Shown here: positions 23,433 through 32,537 of the stretch, in pieces
Layout of the letters: the number at the start of each line of letters is the position of its first letter
Position numbering within the stretch: position 1 is the first letter of the stretch
Origin: Macrostomum hystrix
Lineage: Eukaryota; Platyhelminthes; Macrostomidae
NCBI GenBank assembly: GCA_950097015.1
Contig: CATNEN010000037.1
Location: 3,253,501 to 3,317,500 of the forward strand
Direction of reading: 5' to 3'
Length of the DNA stretch: 64,000 nucleotides
Made by a program: the position numbers and the translations under genes
Notes under the pieces: model-generated
The model's input: only the letters and a program-made list of their open reading frames with translations
Told to the model about the DNA's origin: nothing
Databases searched by the model: none

Positions 23433-23831
23433 CCGTAAGGCTAGTGAATAATAATAATAATAATAATTTCAGGAGGGCTGCGGGCAATGACACATAGTTT
23501 GGTGACACTAGACCCGCAGCCAGCGATGAGGCAATTCTGCCCATTTCGCTGACTCCTGAGCACACACGCACACAGATACCGTACGCAGGCATACGCTCAC
23601 TCAGGTGTGTACATCTGCCCTGACTTTCTCATCGTCAGGCAGTGTACACTCGAACTGTGCCTTGGAGGTTGGCCCTCAAGGGCGTAAATTGCACGACAAG
23701 CCCCCCAAGCCTTCTCTCCGCGGCTGCGCCCCAAATAAATGTGGCCTCGCCGTGGAATCGAACTTAGGGACTGTGGTGCGAGTGGCAAACGCGTTAACCG
23801 CTCTGCCACCGACCCCCGTAAGGCTAGTGAA
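23433..23831 (-). mobile_element. Full-length tRNA-derived SINE with 16-bp target-site duplication
   Basis: Both flanks carry the same 16-mer CCGTAAGGCTAGTGAA (23433-23448 and 23816-23831), the mark of an insertion by target-primed reverse transcription. On the minus strand the element starts with a tRNA-like head: A box TGGCAGAGCGG and B box AGTTCGATTCC, close to the Pol III consensus. The body follows, and it ends in an (ATT)n tail, seen as (AAT)n at about 23449-23467. The body includes a hairpin: GTGTACA and CCTGAC pair with GTCAGG and TGTACAC (about 23603-23645). Perfect duplications suggest a fairly recent insertion. Overlapping open frames are not genes. Confidence 0.9.
23743..23814 (-). 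promoter_or_regulatory. tRNA-like Pol III head of the SINE (A and B boxes)
   Basis: Minus-strand TGGCAGAGCGG matches the A box and AGTTCGATTCC matches the B box except for one position, at roughly tRNA spacing. This would be the internal RNA polymerase III promoter. It is too diverged and too embedded in the SINE to be called a functional tRNA gene. Confidence 0.75.
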
Positions 23832-23859
23832 CTCGCAATTAAATATTTTTGACGTTAAA

Positions 23860-23865
23860 TTTATT
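23860..23865 (-). terminator. Candidate poly(A) signal for the RING-finger gene
   Basis: AATAAA on the minus strand about 300 nt past the stop codon of the RING-finger gene and just before the SINE. The position is reasonable for a 3' end; no other canonical hexamer in the right strand was noticed closer by. Confidence 0.4.
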
Positions 23866-24166
23866 TTATAAATTACAAGTGCATTTTCAGAAGACTTTAA
23901 GCAGGAAAAAACTCCTCAATCTGTTTTTATGTCATTTTAACGAAAAAGACATTGCTGAATACGATAGGGCCATCGACAAAAAATAGACGGAATAGACGAT
24001 CGACAATATTTTCCATGAATTCTACTTTAGCAGAAACTTCGTTTCTTGGAAAAACAATTTAAAGGCCGATTTTCACTGAAATCTTGCTAGTGAATGCATT
24101 AAACGAAGTGCCCCGTCGTTCTTCTAGTGGTCCTTGCTCACGATAAGAGTCACGTGACACCTCTGC

Positions 24167-25954
24167 TCACATGAGTTCGCACTTTGGCCGCCTGTGGCGT
24201 CGCAGCTTGCGCGCCGGCTTGAGAAAGTACAACTTGCGCTTTGTGCACACAAGGATCTTGTCCTCACCCAGGGGCGCTATGCCGGTGATGTCCGCCAGCT
24301 CGTGCAGGAACTCCAGGCGCTGAACAAATATGAACTCGCTGCGCCGGATGATCCAGAAGACACGCTGACGCTGGTTGTCGGTGAAGATGATGCGCTTGTC
24401 GCTGGTGGTGATGATGTGCGCCGGCACCGAGTCAAAGATTTGTGTTGTCGTCAGCTTCCTGTAGACGCCGGTGCGGTCGTTCACGATGAGAATGTGGCCC
24501 TCGGCCGGGCAGGAGACCCACAGCATCCGGCGCTCGCGGGTCCAGGTCACGTGATGCGGGTGCAGATTCTCGAAGGTGAACCAGTGACCGGTGCGGCCCA
24601 GCGTGGGGCTGAGGAACTCCACCTTCTGATCCGCCGGCTGGGCCACCACCAGGTCGCCGCTGCGCTGGTCGACGTGAAATCCGGCGAACAGCGGCTCGTC
24701 TCCACCATCTGCGGCTCCGGGCCGCTCCAGGCGGCGCACCACCAAGCCGTCCAGTTGGACGCAGGCTATCGCCGACATCCACTGGGTGGCAGTGTCCGTC
24801 GGCACGAGGCCGCTGACGTAGACCAGTCCGTTGGAGAATGCCATGTGGTGGCAGCGCATGCGACGACCGCCAAGCACCACAGGGAAGTCCTTCAGCCTGC
24901 CGTCCTGGCTGGAGTACAGCAGCAGCGAGCGGCTGCAGGAATTCAGCAGAATCATGTCCACCTGGTCCTCGGGATCGGCGATGAGGCCGGCGGCGCCAAT
25001 CTCGAGGCCGCTGCCCGGATGCTGGGCGTCAAGGAAGCTGGTCTCGATCTCCTTCAGCTTGTAGCTGCTGTGCCGGCGCATGTTGTGCCGGATGAAGCTC
25101 AGGTCGAGGGCGTCCTCCTCTTCGGCCTCTGAGGATGAAGCGTCCGAGTTGGCGTCCTCGTTCAGATACCGCGACGGCAGTGCCGGCGGCTGCTGCTGCT
25201 GCTGCTGATTCGTTGCGGCTGGCGGAGGCGGAGGAGGCGGCGGGAGCGGCGTCGCCGCGTGTCGATGATCGCGTCCTCGGCGATTTGGCTGCGACGGATC
25301 GCCCAATCGGCGTCGAGAAGCTCCGTCCTCGTCATCGAGACGGCTAATGAGCTTGCTGAGATTCTCGCGCACTGCCAGCAGCTCGGCCCTGTCGAAGGCG
25401 TCCCGTTCCAGCTCTGACCGCATGACGAAGTCCTTGGCCAGGTGGGCCAGAATCTCCTGCTTCCTCTCGATGCTCCTCCGGCGCACTGAGATGCGGCTGG
25501 TGGCCGGGCTGCCACCGCTGGCGGACCTGGCGGTGGCCGAAGGAATCTGCAGGCGCCGGCAGTGCCTCTCGGCGATGTAGTCGACGATGGATTGATGCGC
25601 GGCCGCTGTTGGCAGAGCTCGAACCCCGTTTGGCGGCAGGCGCACAGAGACGCGGCACAGCGGACACGCGAGCCGGCCGTGCGTGACATGCTGGAGCTGC
25701 TGCTGCTGATGATGCTGCTGCTGTTGCTGCTGCTGAGCCTCCCAGCGAGTTAGGCAAGCCAGGCAGAACACGTGCGAGCAGGGCAGCAGCCGCGGCTGCG
25801 ACAGTCGGCCCAGGTGAATCGCGCAGGTTGTGAGCTCCTCCAGCTGTTCAACGCTGCCAGTGGAGTTTTCGCTGGACGTGTCGCTGTGTTTGCAAGCCAC
25901 ATCGCCGCTGCCGCTATTGAAACTGTTGCCCGGAACGATGGAGCTGTCCTGCAT
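24167..25954 (-). CDS. RING-finger protein with C-terminal NHL/beta-propeller-like region, probable E3 ubiquitin ligase
   Basis: Complete single-exon frame of 595 residues; an in-frame TAA about 11 codons upstream supports the ATG at 25954. The RING finger is at residues 44-100: C44, H47, C59, H61, C64, C67, C97, C100. H47 replaces the usual second cysteine, and a Gln/His-rich insert (74-89) lengthens the loop between the two zinc sites. Residues ~160-205 are charged and probably coiled coil. A poly-Pro run (238-245), a Gln run (250-255) and an acidic stretch (270-282) follow. From ~325 to 578, repeated segments such as FHVDQRSGDLVVAQ, HHVTWTRERRMLWV and AHIITTSDKRIIFT look like propeller blades, as in NHLRC1 and TRIM-NHL proteins. 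No B-box is seen. Family role: substrate recognition by the propeller, ubiquitin transfer by the RING. The target is unknown. Confidence 0.88.
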   Translation of the reverse strand: MQDSSIVPGNSFNSGSGDVACKHSDTSSENSTGSVEQLEELTTCAIHLGRLSQPRLLPCSHVFCLACLTRWEAQQQQQQQHHQQQQLQHVTHGRLACPLCRVSVRLPPNGVRALPTAAAHQSIVDYIAERHCRRLQIPSATARSASGGSPATSRISVRRRSIERKQEILAHLAKDFVMRSELERDAFDRAELLAVRENLSKLISRLDDEDGASRRRLGDPSQPNRRGRDHRHAATPLPPPPPPPPAATNQQQQQQPPALPSRYLNEDANSDASSSEAEEEDALDLSFIRHNMRRHSSYKLKEIETSFLDAQHPGSGLEIGAAGLIADPEDQVDMILLNSCSRSLLLYSSQDGRLKDFPVVLGGRRMRCHHMAFSNGLVYVSGLVPTDTATQWMSAIACVQLDGLVVRRLERPGAADGGDEPLFAGFHVDQRSGDLVVAQPADQKVEFLSPTLGRTGHWFTFENLHPHHVTWTRERRMLWVSCPAEGHILIVNDRTGVYRKLTTTQIFDSVPAHIITTSDKRIIFTDNQRQRVFWIIRRSEFIFVQRLEFLHELADITGIAPLGEDKILVCTKRKLYFLKPARKLRRHRRPKCELM

Positions 25955-26072
25955 AATTTCGTTAATTGTTGGGATGGCTTCTTATATGAGTGACTCGATC
26001 AACACCTTGATTTGCATCCTGAATTGACATCGCTGAATCCGTATTTTAAACAGTCCTGCCCCGCTACTCCCT

Positions 26073-26083
26073 CTATTTAAAAG
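26073..26083 (-). promoter_or_regulatory. Weak TATA-like element upstream of the RING-finger gene
   Basis: CTTTTAAATAG on the minus strand, about 120 nt before the start codon, could place transcription initiation ~90 nt upstream of the ATG. A CATATAAG at about 25981 is too close to the ATG. Evidence is positional only. Confidence 0.2.
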
Positions 26084-26851
26084 AATTTCGAAAACGAATT
26101 CTCCCCCTGCTGATGAAAGGAGGGCGTCAGGGGCCCCACGTAGGGCTTGAGCATAATTAGTTTGCTATCTTTTAAGGCCTTCAAAGGCTCAGCAGAGCTA
26201 GCTTATGGACTTCTGTATCCGCAGTCGCCTGTATTTATCCTTCATAGAGACAAAATCCGCCCCTCCCTCTTTGACCGACGCATCCTCTCTTTTTGGGATT
26301 TAAAGGATGCTGAAAAAAATCGCTTCCCAAGACCTTGCCGCTGGCAGAGCGACTTCGGTACTGCCAAATAGGCAGTTTTTTAGTACATTAATTACTGAAC
26401 TAAACAGCGCGTATCCATTATCGAGTTGCCCTCAAAGGCCTGGTATAGAACGGCGCACTCAGCCGTGTGTGACAGCTAGAGCTGGGTGGCCCTAGCAACT
26501 CACACGTAATCTGGTCCACAGTGTAGCTAGCTATGGATTGTGTTTTTTGTATGGGTGATATTCTATTCCCATTTATGGTGCTGGAACAATGGATGCAGGC
26601 TTGAAATTCAATTCATAGCTTTTCTCTTTTAGCTGGGAAGGCTTACAATTCGTATGGCAATGCTCATAGCTCACCTTTGTGCTGCAGGGATTTTAGCGTA
26701 TTTTAAATTGAGACGGATGACTCACGAGAGTTTGAGAAACAAGAGAAGTGACTAAACAGACCAGAGTCAGCGGGACTGACAGCTCACTAACCACAGTAGT
26801 TCCAAGCAAGCTTAAGGCCATTCTTACCAGGTCCAGCGAGCCAGTCCTAAC

Positions 26852-26908
26852 CTGTTGAAGTCGTTTCCGTCTTGAATTGGACACCGCAGCCGCAGTCGCC
26901 GATTCCAT
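26852..26908 (-). CDS. Possible first coding exon of an unidentified minus-strand transcript (weak)
   Basis: ATG at 26908 begins MESATAAAVSNSRRKRLQQ and reaches a good donor CAACAG|GTTAGG in phase 0. Local composition is GC-richer than the surroundings. No partner acceptor in frame with the RING-finger start was found: the sequence just upstream of that ATG carries in-frame stops. It would therefore belong to another or an alternative transcript. Chance is quite possible. Confidence 0.2.
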
Positions 26909-27213
26909 AGTCTTCCAGAGGCAGGGTTCAGTCGAGGCGATACGCAATTTCGTTCTTTTGCCTTCAAACGTCGCTCGACAATTTGCAAAATTCTTGCAGA
27001 AGCGGGCCGGTCAGCAAGGCTATTTTATTATCTGTTCCTGTCGCTTTTGAATTCGACAAAAAGGAGCGAGAAAGAGACACAGATAGTGAGAGAGGAAAGC
27101 AGCGAACAGAAACGCGAGGCAGATGGGCCATCGGATGCGCCAAAATGAGGATGCGGGAGGGGGTGTTCACAGGATCCCAATCCCTCTCGTTAAGTCTCGA
27201 GGAAAGGAAGGTC

Positions 27214-27243
27214 GGGTGGGACGGGGGAGAGGGAGGCGAGGGA
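27214..27243 (+). other. G-quadruplex motif in a purine-rich tract
   Basis: GGGTGGGACGGGGG, AGA, GGG, AGGCGA, GGG: at least four runs of three or more G with loops of 1-6 bases, inside a ~90-bp G/A-rich stretch. It meets the usual sequence criterion for an intramolecular G-quadruplex. Function unknown. Confidence 0.65.
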
Positions 27244-27851
27244 GAGAGAGCGAGGGGGAGGAAGGGAGAGGAAAAGGACGGTGCCGCAGGCTTTTCCCTG
27301 AAAAATGCGCAAAGCACTTTTGGTTGGCTCGCCCATACATCCCCCTCACCCAGATACTAACAGGCTGTCATTTAGGGTTAACTACCCGTAGCGGCAGAAT
27401 CTCTCATTTTCAGTCGCCCATTCCTAATAGTGCACGAAGCTCTTTTGCTAACTACAAATTTAGATTTGACTTCATTTGACTCAGTGTTTCATATGAGCAA
27501 CATGTGGCCTTGTTAGGCAGTGTTCCGAATGCACTCAAGACAAGGCTAAAGAGTTTAGCCCTTATTAGAATAAGGGCTCAGGTGTGTCAGAGGGCGGTTG
27601 TTAAATTAATTAAATAAAGATTAGAAAAGTGAAGATCTTTGAAAGGATGAAACCTGTTGAAAGAGGGAGAATGAAGTTGAGGAATGAACTGAAACAAATG
27701 CGCGCGTACAGTTCAGAGGCGAGGGTGCACTATTGGTCGCCTGAATGTACACTAATGAAATAAAAGAAAGGTAACACAGGTGCGTGAGGCGCGGTAGGCG
27801 GACAACTGGCAAAGCTATGGGGATGAGTGTACCATTAGTTTTCTAGCTAAT

Positions 27852-29063
27852 GCTGACGAGAGAGGGACTGACAGACCAGAGACACAGGGACTGACAGACC
27901 AGAGACACAGGGACTGACAGACCAGAGACAGAGGGACTGACACACCAGAGACACAGGGACTGACAGACCAGAGACACAGGGACTGACAGACCAGAGACAG
28001 AGGGACTGACAGACCAGAGACAGAGGGACTGACACACCAGAGACACAGGGCCTGACAGACCAGATACAGAGGGACTGACAAACCAGAGACACAGGGACTG
28101 ACAGACCAGAGACACAGGGACTGACAGACCAGAGACACAGGGACTGACAGACCAGAGACACAGGGACTGACAGACCAGAGACACAGGGACTGACAAACCA
28201 GAGACAGAGGGACTGACAGACCAGAGACACAGGGACTGACAAACCAGATACAGAGGGACTGACAGACCAGAGACAGAGTGACTGACAGACCAGAGACAGA
28301 GTGACTGACATACCATAGACAGAGGGACTGACAGACCAGAGACAGAGTGACTGACAGACCAGAGACAGAGGGACTGACAGACCAGAGACAGAGGGACTGA
28401 CAGACCAGAGACACAGGGACTGACAAACCAGATACAGAGGGACTGACAAACCAGAGACAGAGGGACTGACAAACCAGAGACAGAGGGACTGACAAACCAG
28501 ATACAGAGGGACTGACAGACCAGATACAGAGGGACTGACAGACCAGATACAGAGGGACTGACAGACCAGAGACAGAGTGACTGACAGACCAGAGACACAG
28601 GGACTGACAGACCAGAGACACAGGGACTGACAAACCAGAGACAGAGGGACTGACAGACCAGAGACACAGGGACTGACAAACCAGATACAGAGGGACTGAC
28701 AGACCAGAGACAGAGTGACTGACAGACCAGAGACACAGGGACTGACAAACCAGATACAGAGGGACTGACAGACCAGAGACAGAGGGACTGACAGACCAGA
28801 GACAGAGGGACTGACACACCAGAGACAGAGTGACTGACATACCAGAGACACAGGGACTGACAGACCAGAGACAGAGGGACTGACAGACCAGAGACAGAGG
28901 GACTGACAGACCAGAGACAGAAAGACTGACAGACCAGAGACAGAGGGACTGACAGACCAGAGACAGAGTGACTGACATACCAGAGACACAGGGACTGACA
29001 GACCAGAGACAGAGGGACTGACAGACCAGAGACAGAGGGACTGACAGACGAAAGACAGTGGGA
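27852..29063. repeat. 23-bp minisatellite, about 52 copies
   Basis: Unit GGGACTGACAGACCAGAGAC plus ACA or AGA, varying at CAGACC/CAAACC/CACACC, GAGACA/GATACA and GGGACT/GTGACT. All three minus-strand frames are open with a 23-residue period because the unit lacks stops in that strand; these are not proteins. Confidence 0.95.
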
Positions 29064-29535
29064 CATAGTTTGTATAGGGGAGGGATAAGAGGAACGTTCC
29101 TCTGTGAGTAAACGGAATGTTGCAACATTTCTGCAACTAAGTTGCTCTCGAAGGCGGTTCTCGCGCTACAATCTGGAACTCTGTATTAATTTCTCACAGC
29201 CTCCGGGATGCAAAGTATTTTACGGTACATTTCGTGAAATGTAATTCTGGCGTCATTTTCTATGAGTCATGCAACTTTCGTCATCTTAATCACGATGGAT
29301 TCTGCAGCCGCATCTGCTTTCGGGTTGCACTTTAAGATAAGAAAATCTTCGGGTTACCGTTGCGGCAGTAAGCCGCCATTTATTTGCTAACTCTGCTTCT
29401 ATGCTGAGGAAGTAAGGAGAGCCGAATGAACTTCCTTCAGGGAGTTATTGCCGCAGGGCTGGTTGCTCCAGCTGCCCACTGGTACCAGTTGGGTTGTTTT
29501 TCGAAAAAAATTGTACTTTTAAGCGGCTTTGGTTA
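29064..29535. other. Unique spacer
   Basis: About 470 bp with no recognised gene or element. Confidence 0.5.
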
Positions 29536-30325
29536 CTGGAATCGTAGAAAAATTATCACCGATTAACTCGCAACTTGGAAGACTTAAAATCGAAGAGGAC
29601 AGGGAATCGCAGTAGAAGGTTTGAAAACTTAGCAGCAGATTTAGAATCGCAGCATGAGACATGGAATCGCAGTAGGAGATTTAGAATCGTAGCAGAAGAC
29701 TCAGAATCACAGCAATTTACTAGGAATCGCAGAAGGACACTGGGAATCGCAGCAGGAGACTAAGAATCGCACTAGAAGATTTGGAATCGCAGCAGGGGAC
29801 TGGGAATAACAGCAGAAGACATGGAATCGCAGCAGAAGACTAGGAATAGCAGCTGGAAACTGGGAATCGCAGCAATTTACTAGTAATCGCAGCAGGACAC
29901 TAGAAATCGCAGCAGGAGACTAAGAATCACAGTAGGAGATTTGGAATCTCAGCAGGAGACTGGGAATAATAGCAGAAGAGATGGAATCGCAGCAGAAGAC
30001 TAAGAATCGCAGTAGGAGATTTGGAATCGCAGCAGGAGACTGGGAATAACAGCAGAAGACATGGAATCGCAGCAGAAGACTAGGAATAGCAGCTGGAAAC
30101 TGGGAATCGCAGCACGAGACCAAAGACCAAGGACTTGTTCTTGAACGAGACATGGAATCGCAGCAGGAGACTGGGAATAACAGCAGAAGACATGGAATCG
30201 CAGCAGAAGACTAGGAATAGCAGCTGGAAACTGGGAATCGCAGCACGAGACCAAAGACCAAGGACTTGTTCTTGAACGAGACATGGAATCGCAGCAGAAA
30301 ACATGGAATCGCAGCAGGAGACTTG
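29536..30325. repeat. 20-bp GAATCGCAGCAG minisatellite, about 36-39 diverged copies
   Basis: Unit GGAATCGCAGCAGGAGACTG and relatives (GAATAGCAGCTGGAAACT, GAATAACAGCAGAAGACAT). The core GAATCGCAGCAG is identical to that of the 24-bp array at 13.6 kb. Near the right end a 130-bp segment, including a non-repeat insert GACCAAAGACCAAGGACTTG, is present twice (insert near 30118 and 30248). Copies differ far more than in the other arrays, so this one looks older. Confidence 0.9.
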
Positions 30326-31054
30326 CTACAGGAGCAGTGGACTTATTATCCCATAAAATCCTACAGAGAAAAGTTTTTCTTCCATTACTTGAAATAAAAG
30401 ATTATTTTGTCGTCTGTCGGACATTTCTGAGATCTTCTTGATAAGATCCTTTCGTTTGCTGCATTGCTGCTTTCTCTTTCGCGGTCTCAACTTAATCCGA
30501 TTGCTTATCGCTCCCAATATGTAAATGTAACATATTTACGCATGTCTGATGTGTTTGTCATGTTGCGCAATACATTGCGAATTAGAAAGTGACGAGGATT
30601 ATTTGGCATATCCGAAATCGAGGATATGATAGCGCTGGACGAAATACAAGTAGTATGATATTTGATAGGCATGGCAGTAGTGTGTCAGAATATGGCTAAG
30701 CAGTTTTATTATCCTAATCATGAATTCACACTAATAATGAACATCATCATAAAATTAACTTTAAATATATGGGTACGAGTAATAATTTTTGACGTTATGC
30801 TATGATATAGACGCACAGTTTGTACTATCAGTCGGTGTTTTTGTAAGCAAAAGAATTAATAACTATAACTGAATTTTGAGGGCAAGTTGCAGCTAAAAAT
30901 GTGGAAATGATTTGAAACTACAATAACTGTTATTGATATAATGTTAATAAAACAAGTAGTTATGGCCACTATTTAATAGCACAATCTCAGCTTTTCAAAA
31001 AGTACTATTTAATAATATCACAATTGTAAGTCCTTTAAACATTTTCTTGATTCC
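30326..31054. other. AT-rich unique spacer
   Basis: No gene recognised. On the minus strand it carries ATTAAA near 31008 and AATAAA near 30706, which are the nearest possible poly(A) signals for the gene whose stop is at 32526. Confidence 0.5.
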
Positions 31055-32537
31055 AATAGGAGTCATTCAACAGTCAGATGGCAGTCATTCACCAGTCAGA
31101 TGGGAGTCATTCAACAGTCAGATGGGAGTCATGCACCAGTCAGATGGGAGTCATTCAACAGTCAGATGGCAGTCATTCACCAGTCAGATGGGAGTCATTC
31201 AACAGTCAGATGGCAGTCATTCACCAGTCAGATGGGAGTCATTCACCAGTCAGATGGGAGTCATTAACCAGTCAGATGGGAGTCATTCAGCAGTCAGATG
31301 GGAGTCATTCAGCAGTCAGATGGGATTCATTCACCAGTCAGATGGGAGTCATTCACCAGTCAGATGGGAGTCATTCAGCAGTCAGATGGGAGTCATTCAG
31401 CAGTCAGATGGGAGTCATTCACCAGTCAGATGGGAGTCATTCAGCAGTCAGATGGGAGTCATGCACCAGTCAGATGGGAGTTATTTAACATTCAGATGGG
31501 AGTTATTTAACATTCAGATGGGAGTTATTTAACATTCAGATGGGAGTCATTCAGAAGTCAGATGGGAGTCATTCAGCAGTCAGATGGCAGTCATTCACCA
31601 GTCAGATGGGAGTCATTCAACAGTCAGATGGCAGTCATTCACCAGTCAGATGGGAGTCATTCAACAGTCAGATGGGAGTCATGCACCAGTCAGATGGGAG
31701 TCATTCAACAGTCAGATGGCAGTCATTCACCAGTCAGATGGGAGTCATTCAACAGTCAGATGGCAGTCATTCACCAGTCAGATGGGAGTCATTCACCAGT
31801 CAGATGGGAGTCATTAACCAGTCAGATGGGAGTCATTCAGCAGTCAGATGGGAGTCATTCAGCAGTCAGATGGGATTCATTCACCAGTCAGATGGGAGTC
31901 ATTCACCAGTCAGATGGGAGTCATTCAGCAGTCAGATGGGAGTCATTCAGCAGTCAGATGGGAGTCATTCACCAGTCAGATGGGAGTCATTCAGCAGTCA
32001 GATGGGAGTCATGCACCAGTCAGATGGGAGTTATTTAACATTCAGATGGGAGTTATTTAACATTCAGATGGGAGTCATTCAGAAGTCAGATGGGAGTCAT
32101 TCAGCAGTCAGATGGGAGTCATTCAGCAGTCAGATTGGAGTCATTCAGCAGTCAGATGGGAGTTATTTAACATTCAGATGGGAGTTATTTAACATTCAGA
32201 TGGGAGTTATTTAACATTCAGATGGGAGTCATTCAGAAGTCAGATGGGAGTCATTCAGCAGTCAGATGGGAGTCATTCAGCAGTCAGATGGGAGTCATTC
32301 ACCAGTCAGATGGGAGTCATTCAGCAGTCAGATGGGAGTCATGCACCAGTCAGATGGGAGTTATTTAACATTCAGATGGGAGTTATTTAACATTCAGATG
32401 GGAGTTATTTAACATTCAGATGGGAGTCATTCAGAAGTCAGATGGGAGTCATTCAGCAGTCAGATGGGAGTCATTCAGCAGTCAGATTGGAGTCATTCAG
32501 CAGTCAGATGGGAGTCATTCAGCAGTCAGATGGGAGC
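31055..32537. repeat. 22-bp minisatellite, about 67 copies, abutting a coding exon
   Basis: Unit CAGTCAGATGGGAGTCATTC plus two variable bases (AC, AG, AA), with a TTATTTAACATTCAG subtype. Reading-frame blocks at 31298-31510 and 31848-32060 are identical, showing a 550-bp (25-unit) duplication. The last unit runs into the stop codon of the minus-strand gene (32526-32528). Open forward frames are repeat artefacts. Confidence 0.96.

Larger units (their letters stand above)
25955..27850. other. Intergenic region between RING-finger gene and 23-bp satellite
   Basis: Nearly 1.9 kb. It holds the presumed promoter side of the RING-finger gene, a possible first coding exon on the minus strand (26852-26908), and a purine- and G-rich tract (27190-27290). 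Otherwise only short overlapping chance frames were seen. No transposon recognised. Confidence 0.5.

Noticed and set aside
23743-23814. Genuine tRNA gene
   Set aside because: A and B boxes are present, but the sequence continues into a longer element with target-site duplications and an (ATT)n tail, so it is the head of a SINE.
23605-23871. 88-residue plus-strand frame
   Set aside because: Lies across the SINE in antisense and shares its MCTSALTF start only because the second SINE copy has the same sequence.
24194-25132. 312-residue plus-strand frame opposite the RING-finger gene
   Set aside because: Shadow of the minus-strand gene, produced by its GC-rich third positions; it has no recognisable domain.
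27815-29136. Three overlapping 400-residue minus-strand frames rich in Ser, Val and Leu
   Set aside because: All three frames are equally open because a stop-free 23-bp unit cycles through frames; this is not a protein signature.
31047-32450. Plus-strand frames of the type GVIQQSDGSHSPVRWESF
   Set aside because: Translation of the 22-bp minisatellite; identical patterns occur in several frames.
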